64,000 nucleotides of DNA from Candidatus Melainabacteria bacterium (lineage in GTDB: Bacteria > Cyanobacteriota > Vampirovibrionia > 2-02-FULL-35-15). This document shows, one piece after another, positions 8,708 to 17,875 of the stretch. The notes beneath the pieces were generated by a model. The model saw only the letters and a list, made by a program, of their open reading frames with translations. It was not told the origin of the DNA and made no database searches. The stretch is taken from the NCBI GenBank assembly GCA_016193285.1, contig JACPSL010000038.1:62001-126000 (forward strand), read 5' to 3'. How positions within the stretch are numbered: the first letter of the stretch is position 1; every line of letters begins with the position of its first letter. A program made the position numbers and the translations under genes.

Positions 8708-9736
8708 ATGACAAAAATTAGTATTAATGGTTTTGGCAGAATAGGAAGAAATGCACTTAGAGCTTTAGTTGAGAAAGGTTTAAATAATCTAGATTTAGTT
8801 GCAATTAATGATCCGTTTTGTAATTTAGTAGGTGCTTTGCACTTGTTTAAGTATGACAGCATCTTTGGAAGGTTTAAAGGTGAGTGTACGCAAAGTGAAG
8901 ACTCATTAATTGTTAATGGAAAGAAAATAAAATTTCTTCAAGAAAAAGATCCAGAAAAATTACCTTGGAAAGATTTAAAAGTAGATATTGTACTTGAATG
9001 TTCAGGTGCATTTACTGATGCTTTTAAAGCAAAAGCACACATAACAGCAGGTGCAAGAAAAGTAATTATTAGTGCACCAGCAAAAAATGAAGATGCAACA
9101 TTTGTAATAGGTGTGAATGAAAAAACATATGATCCTACTAAACATCACATAATTTCAAATGCTAGTTGTACAACAAATTGTTTAGCACCAGTTGTAAAAG
9201 TTCTTAATGACAACTTTGGAATAGAAGTAGGTTTAATGACTACTATTCATGCTTATACAAATGATCAAAGACTTCAAGACGCTCCTCACAAAGACTTACG
9301 TCGTGCAAGAGCAGCTGCAGTTTCAATGATTCCTACAACTACAGGTGCTGCAAAAGCAATTGGTTTGGTTCTGCCTGAACTAAAAGGAAAACTAAATGGT
9401 TTTGCAATGAGAGTACCTACTATAAATGTAAGTGTTGTAGACTTTGTTGCAGCTACAAAAAAATCAGTCACAGTAGAAGGAGTAAATAATGCACTTAAAC
9501 AAGCAGCTAATTCTTCACTAAAAGGAATTCTTGCTTTTACAGATGAGCCGCTTGTTAGCATGGATTTTCTAGGTGATTCACATTCAAGCTATGTAGATGG
9601 TCAAATGACTATGGCTTGTGGTGACAAAATGGTAAAAGTTATTTCATGGTACGACAATGAATGGGGATATAGCAATAGACTAATTGAGCTTGCACAATTA
9701 GTGGGAGCTAAAACGCCAGCAGCTTGTGCAGCTTAA
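8708..9736 (+). CDS. gap: Glyceraldehyde-3-phosphate dehydrogenase, type I
   Basis: Glycolytic NAD(P)-dependent oxidation and phosphorylation of glyceraldehyde-3-phosphate. The N-terminal INGFGRIGR nucleotide fold is at residues 6-14. The catalytic Cys154 lies in SNASCTTNC, with its His partner near residue 181 (TIHAYTNDQ). The C-terminal [11 protein letters not shown] is present. Length 342 aa is standard. After AIND comes a neutral residue pattern usual for NAD-preferring enzymes, but the cofactor is not certain. The stop overlaps the convergent methyltransferase gene by 4 bases. Confidence 0.97.
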   Translation: MTKISINGFGRIGRNALRALVEKGLNNLDLVAINDPFCNLVGALHLFKYDSIFGRFKGECTQSEDSLIVNGKKIKFLQEKDPEKLPWKDLKVDIVLECSGAFTDAFKAKAHITAGARKVIISAPAKNEDATFVIGVNEKTYDPTKHHIISNASCTTNCLAPVVKVLNDNFGIEVGLMTTIHAYTNDQRLQDAPHKDLRRARAAAVSMIPTTTGAAKAIGLVLPELKGKLNGFAMRVPTINVSVVDFVAATKKSVTVEGVNNALKQAANSSLKGILAFTDEPLVSMDFLGDSHSSYVDGQMTMACGDKMVKVISWYDNEWGYSNRLIELAQLVGAKTPAACAA

Positions 9737-10365
9737 GGTTTCTTCTCAAACACTCCTAAATATTCATCTCCTTCTAATTTACCTTTATGTAAGCACTTTT
9801 CGTAGTGTAGTTTTTTTACCTCAATGAAATCTTTTTTAAATAATTCTCTAACTGCTTTAGTGTTTATTCCAAATGGTGGACCTCCTAGTTTAATTGGTCT
9901 AATAAAAAATAGTCCCACTAATTTTCCATTTGGTTTTAAGAGATGATTGATTAGTTCAATATATTTTTTTCTTCTTTTGGGATCTATAGCACATAAAGTT
10001 GTATGTTCAATTACATAATCAAAACAATTTTTCCATTTTTTACTTTTTAAGTTTTTAAAGAAATCAGCTTTATAAAAGTAAGTATTGCTTAATTTTTTTC
10101 TTTTTCTTATTTTATTGCAAAATTTAATAGCACTTTCTGAAAAATCAAATCCATACACTTTAAATTTGTGATTTTTTGCAAGGGAAAAAGCATCGTATCC
10201 TCTCCCACAACCAAGGACTGCGATTTTTTTTGTTGTTGTAGGGGCAAGTTGCGACTTGCCACTGTGGAAATATTTAACAAATGCTGGTGCAACTTGCCCT
10301 ATATCCCATGGTATAGTGCCTTTTTTATATCTTTCATCCCAAAATTCTTTCTTGCTTACTTTCAT
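9733..10365 (-). CDS. TPMT-family SAM-dependent methyltransferase
   Basis: Small class I methyltransferase of the thiopurine-methyltransferase-like family. The N-terminal [16 protein letters not shown] signature is at residues 8-23. The SAM-binding motif I is [11 protein letters not shown] near residues 49-59, and an acidic residue in YGFDFS closes the second strand. The substrate is unknown; bacterial members act on thiol, selenium or tellurium compounds. A degenerate palindrome of the window's repeat family (10238-10265) is in frame at about residues 34-43, just before motif I, and adds a loop with [11 protein letters not shown]. Confidence 0.82.
   Translation of the reverse strand: MKVSKKEFWDERYKKGTIPWDIGQVAPAFVKYFHSGKSQLAPTTTKKIAVLGCGRGYDAFSLAKNHKFKVYGFDFSESAIKFCNKIRKRKKLSNTYFYKADFFKNLKSKKWKNCFDYVIEHTTLCAIDPKRRKKYIELINHLLKPNGKLVGLFFIRPIKLGGPPFGINTKAVRELFKKDFIEVKKLHYEKCLHKGKLEGDEYLGVFEKKP
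10238..10265. repeat. Palindromic repeat, mixed GTAGGGGC/GCCACTGT edges, inside methyltransferase gene
   Basis: Core GGCAAGT pairs with ACTTGCC across TGCG. The left edge GTAGGGGC matches other members of the family, while the right edge GCCACTGT resembles a decayed GCCACTAC. It lies in frame in the methyltransferase gene. Confidence 0.6.
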
Positions 10366-10432
10366 ATTCTTTAAATCAACATTTTACGCTACAATATTAG
10401 TCCCCTGGAACTAACCAAATCAATACCCGTCA

Positions 10433-10446
10433 ACACTATATATAGT
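10433..10446 (+). promoter_or_regulatory. NrdR-box-like site 1 upstream of nrdJ
   Basis: ACACTATATATAGT contains the perfect inverted repeat ACTATA/TATAGT and matches the NrdR operator consensus (ACACTATATATAGTGT-like). NrdR is the usual repressor of ribonucleotide reductase genes. It lies about 380 bases before the nrdJ start. Confidence 0.5.
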
Positions 10447-10767
10447 AGATAGATAAAATTTCAGAAAAGGTTAGTTGGGATATTTTACTGGTAAGAGTTA
10501 AAAGACTTTAGGCTGGTATTATAAAATCAAGGTTATTGTAATTTCCACAGAAAAAAAATCATAAGAAACCTTGATGTCGTAAGAGTTAGTATCATGAAAG
10601 CTGCATGGTTAAATAATCCTATGACATTTGTGAACAAAAAAAACAAACGTAAAGGAAAGATCACAAACAGATGACAAAGACAATTTTTAGAGTAACATAT
10701 ATCTTTACTAGCATAGGTTCAGCTTTTTTGTATGGCGATTATCTAAAGATTTTTAGTTTTTGTGGCA

Positions 10768-10783
10768 ACACTATATATGAGGT
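10768..10783 (+). promoter_or_regulatory. NrdR-box-like site 2 upstream of nrdJ
   Basis: Shares CAACACTATATAT with the upstream site (10431 and 10766), but the right half is degenerate. It lies about 45 bases before nrdJ and overlaps a TATATAT that could be a -10 element, a common place for NrdR boxes. Confidence 0.45.
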
Positions 10784-10827
10784 TGTAAGTTCATAAATAA
10801 TTTAAATAATTAAAGAGGTATAAAGCA

Positions 10828-13800
10828 ATGGTAATAATAGCAGCAGGCTCAACACAAAATAAAGGACACCAATCAACTAATCAAATATCTATTCAACTGA
10901 CAAAGGAAAAAGCCAAAGAGATTTTGGCGACTGACTACGGGCCTAATTTCCCAGAAAATGTCCATGATGTAGTTAGAAAACTATATAGCAGAAGAAATGA
11001 AAAAGGTGATGCCATTGAAACCATAAGCCAGACATGGAGACGGGTTGCCCTCTCTGTTGGTATGGCAAGATTAAAGTATGCTTTAAAATCTCATGAACTT
11101 ATTTCACTTACACTTGAACGTGCTCTTGAAAATGAAGCTGTTTTAACTAATTCTGCTAAGTATTATCAAGCAATGGGTGAAAGAAAAATGTTTGCAAATA
11201 CTCCTTGCAACATAAATGCAAACCCTGAAGTTTCGCTCAATGTTTTACAGTATGAAGCACATGGAGAAATTTTAAACTGGTCAACTCATAAAATTTGGAT
11301 GTCTGAAAATGAACTTAGACATAAGTATGAAAGACTTCCTAAATCTGAAAAAGAAAAAATTAAAAAATGGCTCTCTGACATAAAAAGTCCAGTTGCAAGT
11401 AATCCATATGGTCAGCAACAAAAACTTTTTTACCCTAACGTAGTTGAAACAAATAAGCATGAGCTAGCCATGGGTTATTATGCAAGCCGTATTAGAAGAA
11501 GAGGTGGGCTTGCAGCTTGTGGTGTTACAAATGCAGGTGACAGCTTAGAAGAAATCGAAAAAGCAGCAGCAGAAATTATGGATGCTACAAAAGGCTCAAT
11601 GGGCATGGGAATAAATACAAGCTCATTACGTCCATGGCAAACACCAAATAGTGATGGTAGCACAGCATCTGGTCCAGATCGTTTTGTAGAGAAACTTTTC
11701 TGTCCTGCTGGCCAATCAATTGCTCAAGGTGGTCGACGTGGAGGTGCATTTATTGAACTTCGTGATAGTGACCATCCTGACATAACCTTGTTTATTGATA
11801 AAAAGCAATTACCCAAAGAACCAAGCCTACCTAATGTTTATGAAAAGATTGAAGCAGCTACACCAAAAATTGATGCTAATGAATATTCTGATCCAAAAAA
11901 ATATGAAACTGCTTGTAAACAAAGAGAACTTAATATCATGCAAAAGACACTTGAGCAGTTTAGTAGAGAATCATTTGAATATTATTCAAAGCAGCAGTAC
12001 TTGAAAAACTATAATGTCTCTGTAAGAGCTGTGCGTGACTTTATGCAGCATGTTGAAAATAAAGAATGGTATCTGCCTTTTTTTGCAGATGAACCTTGGA
12101 AAGGTAACCTTTATGATTTTACAAAACCAATTTTAGACTCTACTGGGAATCAAAGGGTAAATCCCTTAAATAAAGAACCTCTTTTTGAACTTTATTCTAT
12201 AAACTTAAACGAGCTCCCAGAAGCAGAAAGTAATGCAATTAAACAAGGGTTACAGGTTCTGAAGTCTGATGATGGAAGACAAATCCAAGTAAAAAAAGAT
12301 AGAACATATTGTTTTTACGCGCCTGATATTTTTAAAAGAATCTGTATTGGAATGGTAAATGGTGGAGAACCTGGTATACAATTTTCTGATCATGTAGAGG
12401 CAGCAAATGCAAACAAGCACATTTATGAACTTCGCACTTGTAATCCATGTGGTGAACAAAATCTTCCTGCACAGATTGGTAAAGATGGTCTTGAATACAG
12501 AGGCATTTGTAATCTAACTACCTTACATGCTGCCCATGCAGATTTTTGGAGCGCAAGTAAGACTTATTTATGGGAAAAGCTTGAAGAGCTTGCAGAGATT
12601 GTAACTGAATTTATGGATGATGTTACAACAGTAAGCCACTTCCCAATTTCAGCACAAAACTCAACTGCAAGACGTGAAAGAAGGAGTGGCAGTGGTTTTG
12701 CTGGTGTTGCAGAATTTATTGCCAGGCATGAGCTTGAGTTTGGAACTAAAGAAGCCAATAGTCTTGTAACCAAACTATATGATCACTTAGCAAAAGCTTC
12801 TATTGGAGCCAGTCAAAAACTTGCAGAGGAAAGAGGGGTCTATGAGATTTGGCCTGGCAGTACCTATGCACAAAAAGGACTGAAAGTTAGAAATTGTTGC
12901 ATAATTAATCAGCAACCTACAGGTACAATGGCTCAGCTTTGTGGGACATCTTGGGGACCAGAACCATTTAATGGGATTGTTTTTTCAAGGAAAGTTAGAG
13001 ATACGTGGGTAAAGTTTACTGCGCCTGGTTTTGAAGAAGCAATGAAAAAGCATAATGCATGGCCAAAAACTGAAGAAGAAGTGCAAGAACTTTGTAACAA
13101 GATTAGTAAAAATGGGAAAAAAGCTACTGGTTTAAAAGAAGTTCCTGAAGATGTTCAAAGGATCTTTAAAATTAATACTGAAATTGATCCTATGAGCTAT
13201 ATTGTTCACTTAGCTAGTATTCAGAAAGGGGTAGGCGGATATCCAGAATGTTTTAATGCACTTTCAAATACCTGTATGATAAAAGGTGACTTACCATGGC
13301 AATATGCATGGGAAGCTACAATGACGGGTTATAAGCTTGGTGTAAAATCAATTACTTTTTATCCTGATGGAACAAGACTTAGTCAGCCTGTTGAACAGCA
13401 AGAAAAGAAAGCACAAGAAATTAGTAAGCTTAGTAAGTTCTTGCCTGTAGGTGAATTAAAAGTAGTTTCAGCAAGCACTACACCAGATGAAGAACTAGAG
13501 ACTCAGAAATTAAGATCAGATCAAAATAAGGTTAGAATCAGACCAAAAAGATTGTATGGATTTAATGAAGAAGTTTTAACTCCAGAGGGACCAGTACATG
13601 TTCATGTGTACTTTGATGAAAATGGTCCAAGACAGGTTTTTGCCCACCTTATGAGAGGTGGTGGGATTGCTTCTGGTATGATTGAAGCAATTTGTCGAAT
13701 GGCAACAAAAGCACTTAAGTGGGGTTGTCCACCAGAAGATGTTGCAAATGGACTTCTAAATATTCAAGGTGGACCAAAGATTATTGGTATTGAAGCAAGT

Positions 13801-14163
13801 TCAATCCCAGATGCTATTGGCAAAGTTTTAAAAGAGGCCTGTAAAGGTCAATATCAACTGTCACTTTTTAATGAGACTCAAAAGAACGGTACAAGCAATT
13901 GCAGTAGCAATGAAGAAATTCTAATAAAAGAAGAAAAAAAAGTTGCAATACAACAAACTTTTCAAAAAAAGCATGAAATAAAGTTTGATGAAAAAATGCT
14001 TTTGCTTGATGATGCAGTACGAGCTAGAATGGACTGGATAGCCCACGGTCATGAAACCCAATGTCCATGCTGTCATTCAGAGTTCACTCATGAGTCATTT
14101 GGGAACCCTGCATGTAAAAGTGGTCCAGTTTGCTTAAGTTGCGGCTGGAGTCATTGTGGGTAA
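10828..14163 (+). CDS. nrdJ: Adenosylcobalamin-dependent ribonucleoside-diphosphate reductase (class II)
   Basis: Reduces ribonucleotides to deoxyribonucleotides using adenosylcobalamin, without an oxygen requirement. At 1111 aa it is the long NrdJ type. Visible marks include the NPCGEQ active-site loop near residue 541, FMDDVTTVS, a QQPTGTMAQLCG block, and a C-terminal Cys-rich tail (CPCC, CLSC, CG) that probably binds zinc and re-reduces the active site. The start follows AAAGAGGT. The gene creates a cobalamin requirement in this organism, in keeping with the riboswitch at 5270. The last 30 bases overlap convergent mqnA. Confidence 0.95.
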   Translation: MVIIAAGSTQNKGHQSTNQISIQLTKEKAKEILATDYGPNFPENVHDVVRKLYSRRNEKGDAIETISQTWRRVALSVGMARLKYALKSHELISLTLERALENEAVLTNSAKYYQAMGERKMFANTPCNINANPEVSLNVLQYEAHGEILNWSTHKIWMSENELRHKYERLPKSEKEKIKKWLSDIKSPVASNPYGQQQKLFYPNVVETNKHELAMGYYASRIRRRGGLAACGVTNAGDSLEEIEKAAAEIMDATKGSMGMGINTSSLRPWQTPNSDGSTASGPDRFVEKLFCPAGQSIAQGGRRGGAFIELRDSDHPDITLFIDKKQLPKEPSLPNVYEKIEAATPKIDANEYSDPKKYETACKQRELNIMQKTLEQFSRESFEYYSKQQYLKNYNVSVRAVRDFMQHVENKEWYLPFFADEPWKGNLYDFTKPILDSTGNQRVNPLNKEPLFELYSINLNELPEAESNAIKQGLQVLKSDDGRQIQVKKDRTYCFYAPDIFKRICIGMVNGGEPGIQFSDHVEAANANKHIYELRTCNPCGEQNLPAQIGKDGLEYRGICNLTTLHAAHADFWSASKTYLWEKLEELAEIVTEFMDDVTTVSHFPISAQNSTARRERRSGSGFAGVAEFIARHELEFGTKEANSLVTKLYDHLAKASIGASQKLAEERGVYEIWPGSTYAQKGLKVRNCCIINQQPTGTMAQLCGTSWGPEPFNGIVFSRKVRDTWVKFTAPGFEEAMKKHNAWPKTEEEVQELCNKISKNGKKATGLKEVPEDVQRIFKINTEIDPMSYIVHLASIQKGVGGYPECFNALSNTCMIKGDLPWQYAWEATMTGYKLGVKSITFYPDGTRLSQPVEQQEKKAQEISKLSKFLPVGELKVVSASTTPDEELETQKLRSDQNKVRIRPKRLYGFNEEVLTPEGPVHVHVYFDENGPRQVFAHLMRGGGIASGMIEAICRMATKALKWGCPPEDVANGLLNIQGGPKIIGIEASSIPDAIGKVLKEACKGQYQLSLFNETQKNGTSNCSSNEEILIKEEKKVAIQQTFQKKHEIKFDEKMLLLDDAVRARMDWIAHGHETQCPCCHSEFTHESFGNPACKSGPVCLSCGWSHCG

Positions 14164-14934
14164 GCAGTATCCTTCAAAAACTTCTAGCCCTTTCTTACAC
14201 TCATCTGTAAGCTCATAACTTAAGTGTTGAAAATAACTATTATAAAAATCTTTTGAGATTAAAACTTTTTCTTGTGCTTTTTTTATGACTAGATCAAACA
14301 TAATCCCTAAACCAATGTTTTTTGCTTGTTGTAATTTGTCTACAATTAAGGGCAGGTCATGACCTGCTCCTACAACAACCTCTTTCCTTGCAACCCAAAC
14401 ACCAAACACCATTGGTAGTCCTGTATACTTTTTCCACAATGAACCCAGATCATAAATAAAAATATTTCTTGGCATCTTTGAATATTCCAGAAGAGCATGG
14501 TCACCAATAAAAAGACAAGCTGGATATTCCTTTGATAATTCATTTAATGGTTCTTTTTCAATTTTGAATATAACATTTACCTTAAGAAATTCTTTTAATA
14601 AGACTTCAAGAAGTTTATTAGATGTAGCTGAAGCATATGTTGTGGCAATCTTTGCTCCATCTAATTCTTCAATTGGAAAGCTTGAGAATAATAAAACACT
14701 GTCGCTAGAACCATCTGAAGCAATGCACATATTGGCAATTGGAATTAATTTATCTTTGTTTTCAATATAAGTTAGAGAAGAAACAGGTGCAATGTCAATT
14801 TCATTGGTTAATATTTTCTGATTTAACTCACTTGGAACACCTTTAATGATTTCAGCGTTTATTTTTACCTCACCTGATTCAACAGGAAGATTAACAGGCA
14901 AACAATTAATAAAATCAACCTGTCCTAATCGCAA
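14134..14934 (-). CDS. mqnA: Chorismate dehydratase, futalosine menaquinone pathway
   Basis: First enzyme of the futalosine route to menaquinone, removing water from chorismate to give 3-enolpyruvylbenzoate. It has a periplasmic-binding-protein-like fold, with RLGQVDFINCLPVNLP at the N-terminus, DIAPVSSLTYIEN and LFIGDHALLEY later. I place the start at the TTG at 14934, just after the nadE stop, because this gives the usual short N-terminus; an ATG at 14988 inside nadE is the alternative. A palindrome (14346-14373) is in frame and encodes the loop GAGHDLP. MqnD is related in fold but less similar in its N-terminus. Confidence 0.85.
   Translation of the reverse strand: MRLGQVDFINCLPVNLPVESGEVKINAEIIKGVPSELNQKILTNEIDIAPVSSLTYIENKDKLIPIANMCIASDGSSDSVLLFSSFPIEELDGAKIATTYASATSNKLLEVLLKEFLKVNVIFKIEKEPLNELSKEYPACLFIGDHALLEYSKMPRNIFIYDLGSLWKKYTGLPMVFGVWVARKEVVVGAGHDLPLIVDKLQQAKNIGLGIMFDLVIKKAQEKVLISKDFYNSYFQHLSYELTDECKKGLEVFEGYCLPTMTPAAT
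14346..14373. repeat. Palindromic repeat, GTAGGAGCAGG type, inside mqnA
   Basis: Perfect 16-base palindrome GCAGGTCATGACCTGC (14352-14367) flanked, on the minus strand, by GTAGGA on one side and CCTTAAT on the other. The same flanks occur in the elements at 23687 and 63639. Confidence 0.75.
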
Positions 14935-14935
14935 A

Positions 14936-16591
14936 TTAAATTTGTTCTCTGTATCGTTGTGCAATTGGCATCCTCCATCCATGACCAAATGACCTGCTTG
15001 TTAACTTTAATCCAGGAGCAGCTTGATATCTTTTGTACTCACTTATATCTATCATATTACAAACTTTTTGAATAGTTTCTTCTGGTATACCATTCTTTAT
15101 CATTTCTTTTAATGGAAGATGTTCTTCAACATATGAATTTAAAATTTTATCTAAGATATCATATGGTGGTAAGGCATCTTGATCTTTTTGATTTGGTTTT
15201 AATTCAGCTGTTGGAGCTTTTGTGATTGTACTTATAGGAATAACTTCTTTATTTTCTTTTCTATTTATATATTGTGCCAGTTTATAAACTAATGTCTTTG
15301 GCAAATCTGAAATTACCCCAAGTCCTCCACACATGTCGCCATATAATGTACAGTAACCTACAGCAAGTTCACTTTTATTCCCTGTAGACAGTACAAGAGA
15401 TCCATTTTGATTTGAAAGTGCCATTAAGATTAAACCTCTAATCCTTGCTTGTATGTTTTCTTCTGTATGGTTATGATTAGAAGATGAATTAAGTAAACCT
15501 AAAAATGCTTTAAAAGGTTCTTCTATTGAAACTATTTTTAATTCAATTCCTAAGTTATTAGCTAAATCTTTAGAATCTTTATAACTTGCACGGGAAGTGT
15601 ATCTTGATGGCATAAAAATTGCTTGAACATTTTCCTTCCCCAGTGTCATGGTAGCTATAGTTGTAACTAAGGCTGAATCAATTCCGCCTGATAAACCAAT
15701 AATAACTTTTTTAAAACCACATTTTATTGTGTAGTCACGTAAACCACATGTAATTGCTTGTAATAATTCGTCCATATCATTGTAGAGACACTCCATCGGA
15801 GTGTCTCTACTTACAATAATTTGATTGCTGTGAAACTCAAACATTTGTAAATCTTCTTTAAAAGATTTTAATCTTAAGCATACATTTCCATCTTGATTAA
15901 TTACACATGAGTTGCCATCGAATATAAGTTCATCATTTCCGCCAACCTGGTTTACATAAATAAGAGGGATCTTATGTTTCTTTGCACATTTTTTTAAGAT
16001 ATCTTCTCTTAATTTTGGTTTGCCAATAAAATAAGGTGAAGCAGAAGAGTTTATTAAAAAATCAATCTTTTGTTTTGCAAGTATGCTTATTGGATCAATA
16101 TGATATCTAGGTTTTGTCCAGCTTAAATCATCATGCCATACATCTTCACAGATTGACAGCCCAATTTTTTTATTAAGTAATTCAACACATTTAATAGTCT
16201 TGCCAGATTCAAAATATCTGTCTTCATCAAAAACATCATATGTTGGCAGTAAAACTTTTTGTCTTGTGCAGATTATTTTTTTATCTTTAATTACTGCAAG
16301 AGAATCAAACAGGTTTTTCCCTCGATCTTGGTTTTCTTCCACAAAGCCTGTAATTATAGTAATTGTTGATTTAATTTGTTGGGCTAATGTATTTAAATAT
16401 TTTTTATTGTCTTCAATAAATTGTTTTTTTAGTAAAAGGTCTTTTGGTGGATAACCACATAAAGCAAGTTCTGAAAAAATAATTAAATCTGAGTCTCTTT
16501 TAGATGCTTGATCAATATTTTTTAAAATCTTGTTTAGGTTATACTCAAAATCACCTATTGTTGGATTAATTTGTGCTAAAGCAATTTTCAT
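14936..16591 (-). CDS. nadE: Glutamine-dependent NAD+ synthetase
   Basis: Converts nicotinic acid adenine dinucleotide to NAD+ using ammonia from glutamine. The N-terminal nitrilase-type glutaminase domain (residues 1-255) has the triad E41, K112 and C148 (GLSICEDVW). The C-terminal ATP-pyrophosphatase synthetase domain has SGGIDS at 301-306 and STGNKSE further on. The 551-aa length fits the two-domain form. A 29-bp palindrome (15782-15810) is in frame in the interdomain linker, around residues 260-271. mqnA follows directly downstream. Confidence 0.95.
   Translation of the reverse strand: MKIALAQINPTIGDFEYNLNKILKNIDQASKRDSDLIIFSELALCGYPPKDLLLKKQFIEDNKKYLNTLAQQIKSTITIITGFVEENQDRGKNLFDSLAVIKDKKIICTRQKVLLPTYDVFDEDRYFESGKTIKCVELLNKKIGLSICEDVWHDDLSWTKPRYHIDPISILAKQKIDFLINSSASPYFIGKPKLREDILKKCAKKHKIPLIYVNQVGGNDELIFDGNSCVINQDGNVCLRLKSFKEDLQMFEFHSNQIIVSRDTPMECLYNDMDELLQAITCGLRDYTIKCGFKKVIIGLSGGIDSALVTTIATMTLGKENVQAIFMPSRYTSRASYKDSKDLANNLGIELKIVSIEEPFKAFLGLLNSSSNHNHTEENIQARIRGLILMALSNQNGSLVLSTGNKSELAVGYCTLYGDMCGGLGVISDLPKTLVYKLAQYINRKENKEVIPISTITKAPTAELKPNQKDQDALPPYDILDKILNSYVEEHLPLKEMIKNGIPEETIQKVCNMIDISEYKRYQAAPGLKLTSRSFGHGWRMPIAQRYREQI
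15782..15810. repeat. Palindromic repeat, GTAGAGAC type, inside nadE
   Basis: Perfect 13-bp stem (GTAGAGACACTCC and its complement) with loop ATC. It falls in the linker between the two NadE domains, without disturbing the frame. Confidence 0.9.
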
Positions 16592-16606
16592 GATTACTAT
16601 ATTACG

Positions 16607-17446
16607 TCATATATAGCTTTTTCTTGATTGGTTTATTTCAGCTAAAAAATCTCCAATGACATTTAAGCTTACAACAGTTAGTATAATCATTAAACTTGGA
16701 AATAAAATAAGATTTGTGTTTGTATTTAAAAACTGCCAGCCATCACTAGCTAATGTGCCCCAGCTACATCTTGGTGGAGAAAGTCCAAGCCCAAGAAAAC
16801 TTAAAGTTGATTCAGCAATTATTGCTCTTGGCATAGTAAATGTGATTACAACTAAAATTAAGTTTATTATATTTGGAAGAATGTGTTTAAAAATAATTCT
16901 AAAATTACCAAGTCCTATAGCTTTAGCTGAGAGTATAAAGTCTTGTTGTTTAAGTCTTAGAATTTCACCTCTTGTTAATCTAGCCATATCCATCCAGCTA
17001 ATAAGTCCAATTGCAAATAAAATACCAGTAGTAGATCTACTAAAGATTAATCCAATTATACTTAAGACTAAAAGATCAGGAATTGAATAAAAAATGTCTA
17101 TTCCTCTTGTGATTAAAAAATCAATTTTATTTCCTGACATTGCTGAGTAAATACCAAGTGAAACTCCAATAAGAAAAGCAATTAAGGCTGTTATTACAGC
17201 AACAAGAAGTGATAATCTCGCTCCGTAAATTAATCTTGCAAGTAAATCTCTTCCTAGTTGATCTGTTCCTAAGAGATGTTCTAGAGAAGGTGGTTTTAAT
17301 ATCATATCCTGGTCTTGTGTTTCAAATGAGTACTTCCCAAAGCTAAAACCAAAATATGAGAAAAGCACTAATATTAGAAGCATCAGCATAAACACCAAGG
17401 GAACTAAAATAGTTTTCTTTTTTCTTAATATGGAAATCAAGTGCAC
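16607..17446 (-). CDS. ABC transporter permease, DppC/OppC type
   Basis: Inner-membrane permease subunit of a peptide/nickel-type ABC importer. It has one N-terminal membrane helix, the HLLGTDQLGRDLLARLIYG segment near residues 58-76 that is typical of the DppC family, further hydrophobic helices, and the ATPase-coupling EAA-like loop SAKAIGLGNFRIIFKHILPN near 174-193. The 279-aa length fits. No partner permease, ATPase or binding protein is adjacent, so those subunits must lie elsewhere if the transporter is functional. The substrate is unknown. It ends 15 bases upstream of nadE on the same strand. Confidence 0.9.
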   Translation of the reverse strand: MHLISILRKKKTILVPLVFMLMLLILVLFSYFGFSFGKYSFETQDQDMILKPPSLEHLLGTDQLGRDLLARLIYGARLSLLVAVITALIAFLIGVSLGIYSAMSGNKIDFLITRGIDIFYSIPDLLVLSIIGLIFSRSTTGILFAIGLISWMDMARLTRGEILRLKQQDFILSAKAIGLGNFRIIFKHILPNIINLILVVITFTMPRAIIAESTLSFLGLGLSPPRCSWGTLASDGWQFLNTNTNLILFPSLMIILTVVSLNVIGDFLAEINQSRKSYI

Positions 17447-17449
17447 AAG

Positions 17450-17821
17450 CTATTCTACTTTATTTGTTTCAAAAGAAGTTTGAATCTTTTCAATTGTTTG
17501 GTACATTTCTTTTGCATCTTGGTTATAAGGATTTAATGTAAGTGCCATAGCAAATTGTTCTTTTGCTTTTGTATATTTAACTTTTGGTGATTTATTTACA
17601 TCCTGGCAAAGTGCTAAGCCATAGTCAGAATATATTTGAGATAGAAGTGATTTAACTGATACTGAGTTGTGATTTTTTTTATATTCCTTTTCTAAGATTT
17701 TAATTGCACCTTCAAACTGACCTTTAGTAGCCAGGTTTTGAGCTTTTGTAACAGGGTCAATGAAACTACAGCTGTAGCTTGATAATATCAAAACAATCAG
17801 CATGATAAAAATATTCTTCAT
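17450..17821 (-). CDS. Small lipoprotein with TPR-like region
   Basis: 123-aa protein with a hydrophobic signal (residues 1-17) ending in a lipobox, SSYSC, with the lipidated Cys at 18. The rest is helical and resembles one or two tetratricopeptide repeats: KGQFEGAIKILEKEY, then KEQFAMALTLNPYNQDA. It is probably anchored in a membrane facing the periplasm as a binding scaffold. It is 3 bases upstream of the ABC permease on the same strand, so co-transcription is likely, but a functional link is not proven. Confidence 0.75.
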   Translation of the reverse strand: MKNIFIMLIVLILSSYSCSFIDPVTKAQNLATKGQFEGAIKILEKEYKKNHNSVSVKSLLSQIYSDYGLALCQDVNKSPKVKYTKAKEQFAMALTLNPYNQDAKEMYQTIEKIQTSFETNKVE

Positions 17822-17875
17822 AGTAATTATTTATTATAAACCTTATTTTTATACGAGATACGCTAGAATAAACTC

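Larger units (their letters stand above)
10366..10827 (+). other. 462-base structured leader region upstream of nrdJ
   Basis: No coding sequence recognised. It holds two NrdR-box-like sites (listed separately). A hairpin pairs AACTAACC (10409-10416) with GGTTAGTT (10469-10476), with TCCC/GGGA beyond a bulge. A second hairpin pairs ATCAAGGTT (10526-10534) with AACCTTGAT (10567-10575). The decamer GTAAGAGTTA occurs twice, at 10491 and 10579. The region ends in a ribosome-binding site AAAGAGGT before nrdJ. I could not match it to a cobalamin riboswitch, RNase P RNA or tmRNA. It could be a long regulated leader or an unannotated RNA. Confidence 0.5.

Noticed and set aside
10366-10827. A second cobalamin riboswitch, RNase P RNA or tmRNA in the nrdJ leader
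   Set aside because: No GGTGnAAnTCC/CCCGC core, no RNase P GAGGAAAGTCC block and no tmRNA tRNA-like ends were found.
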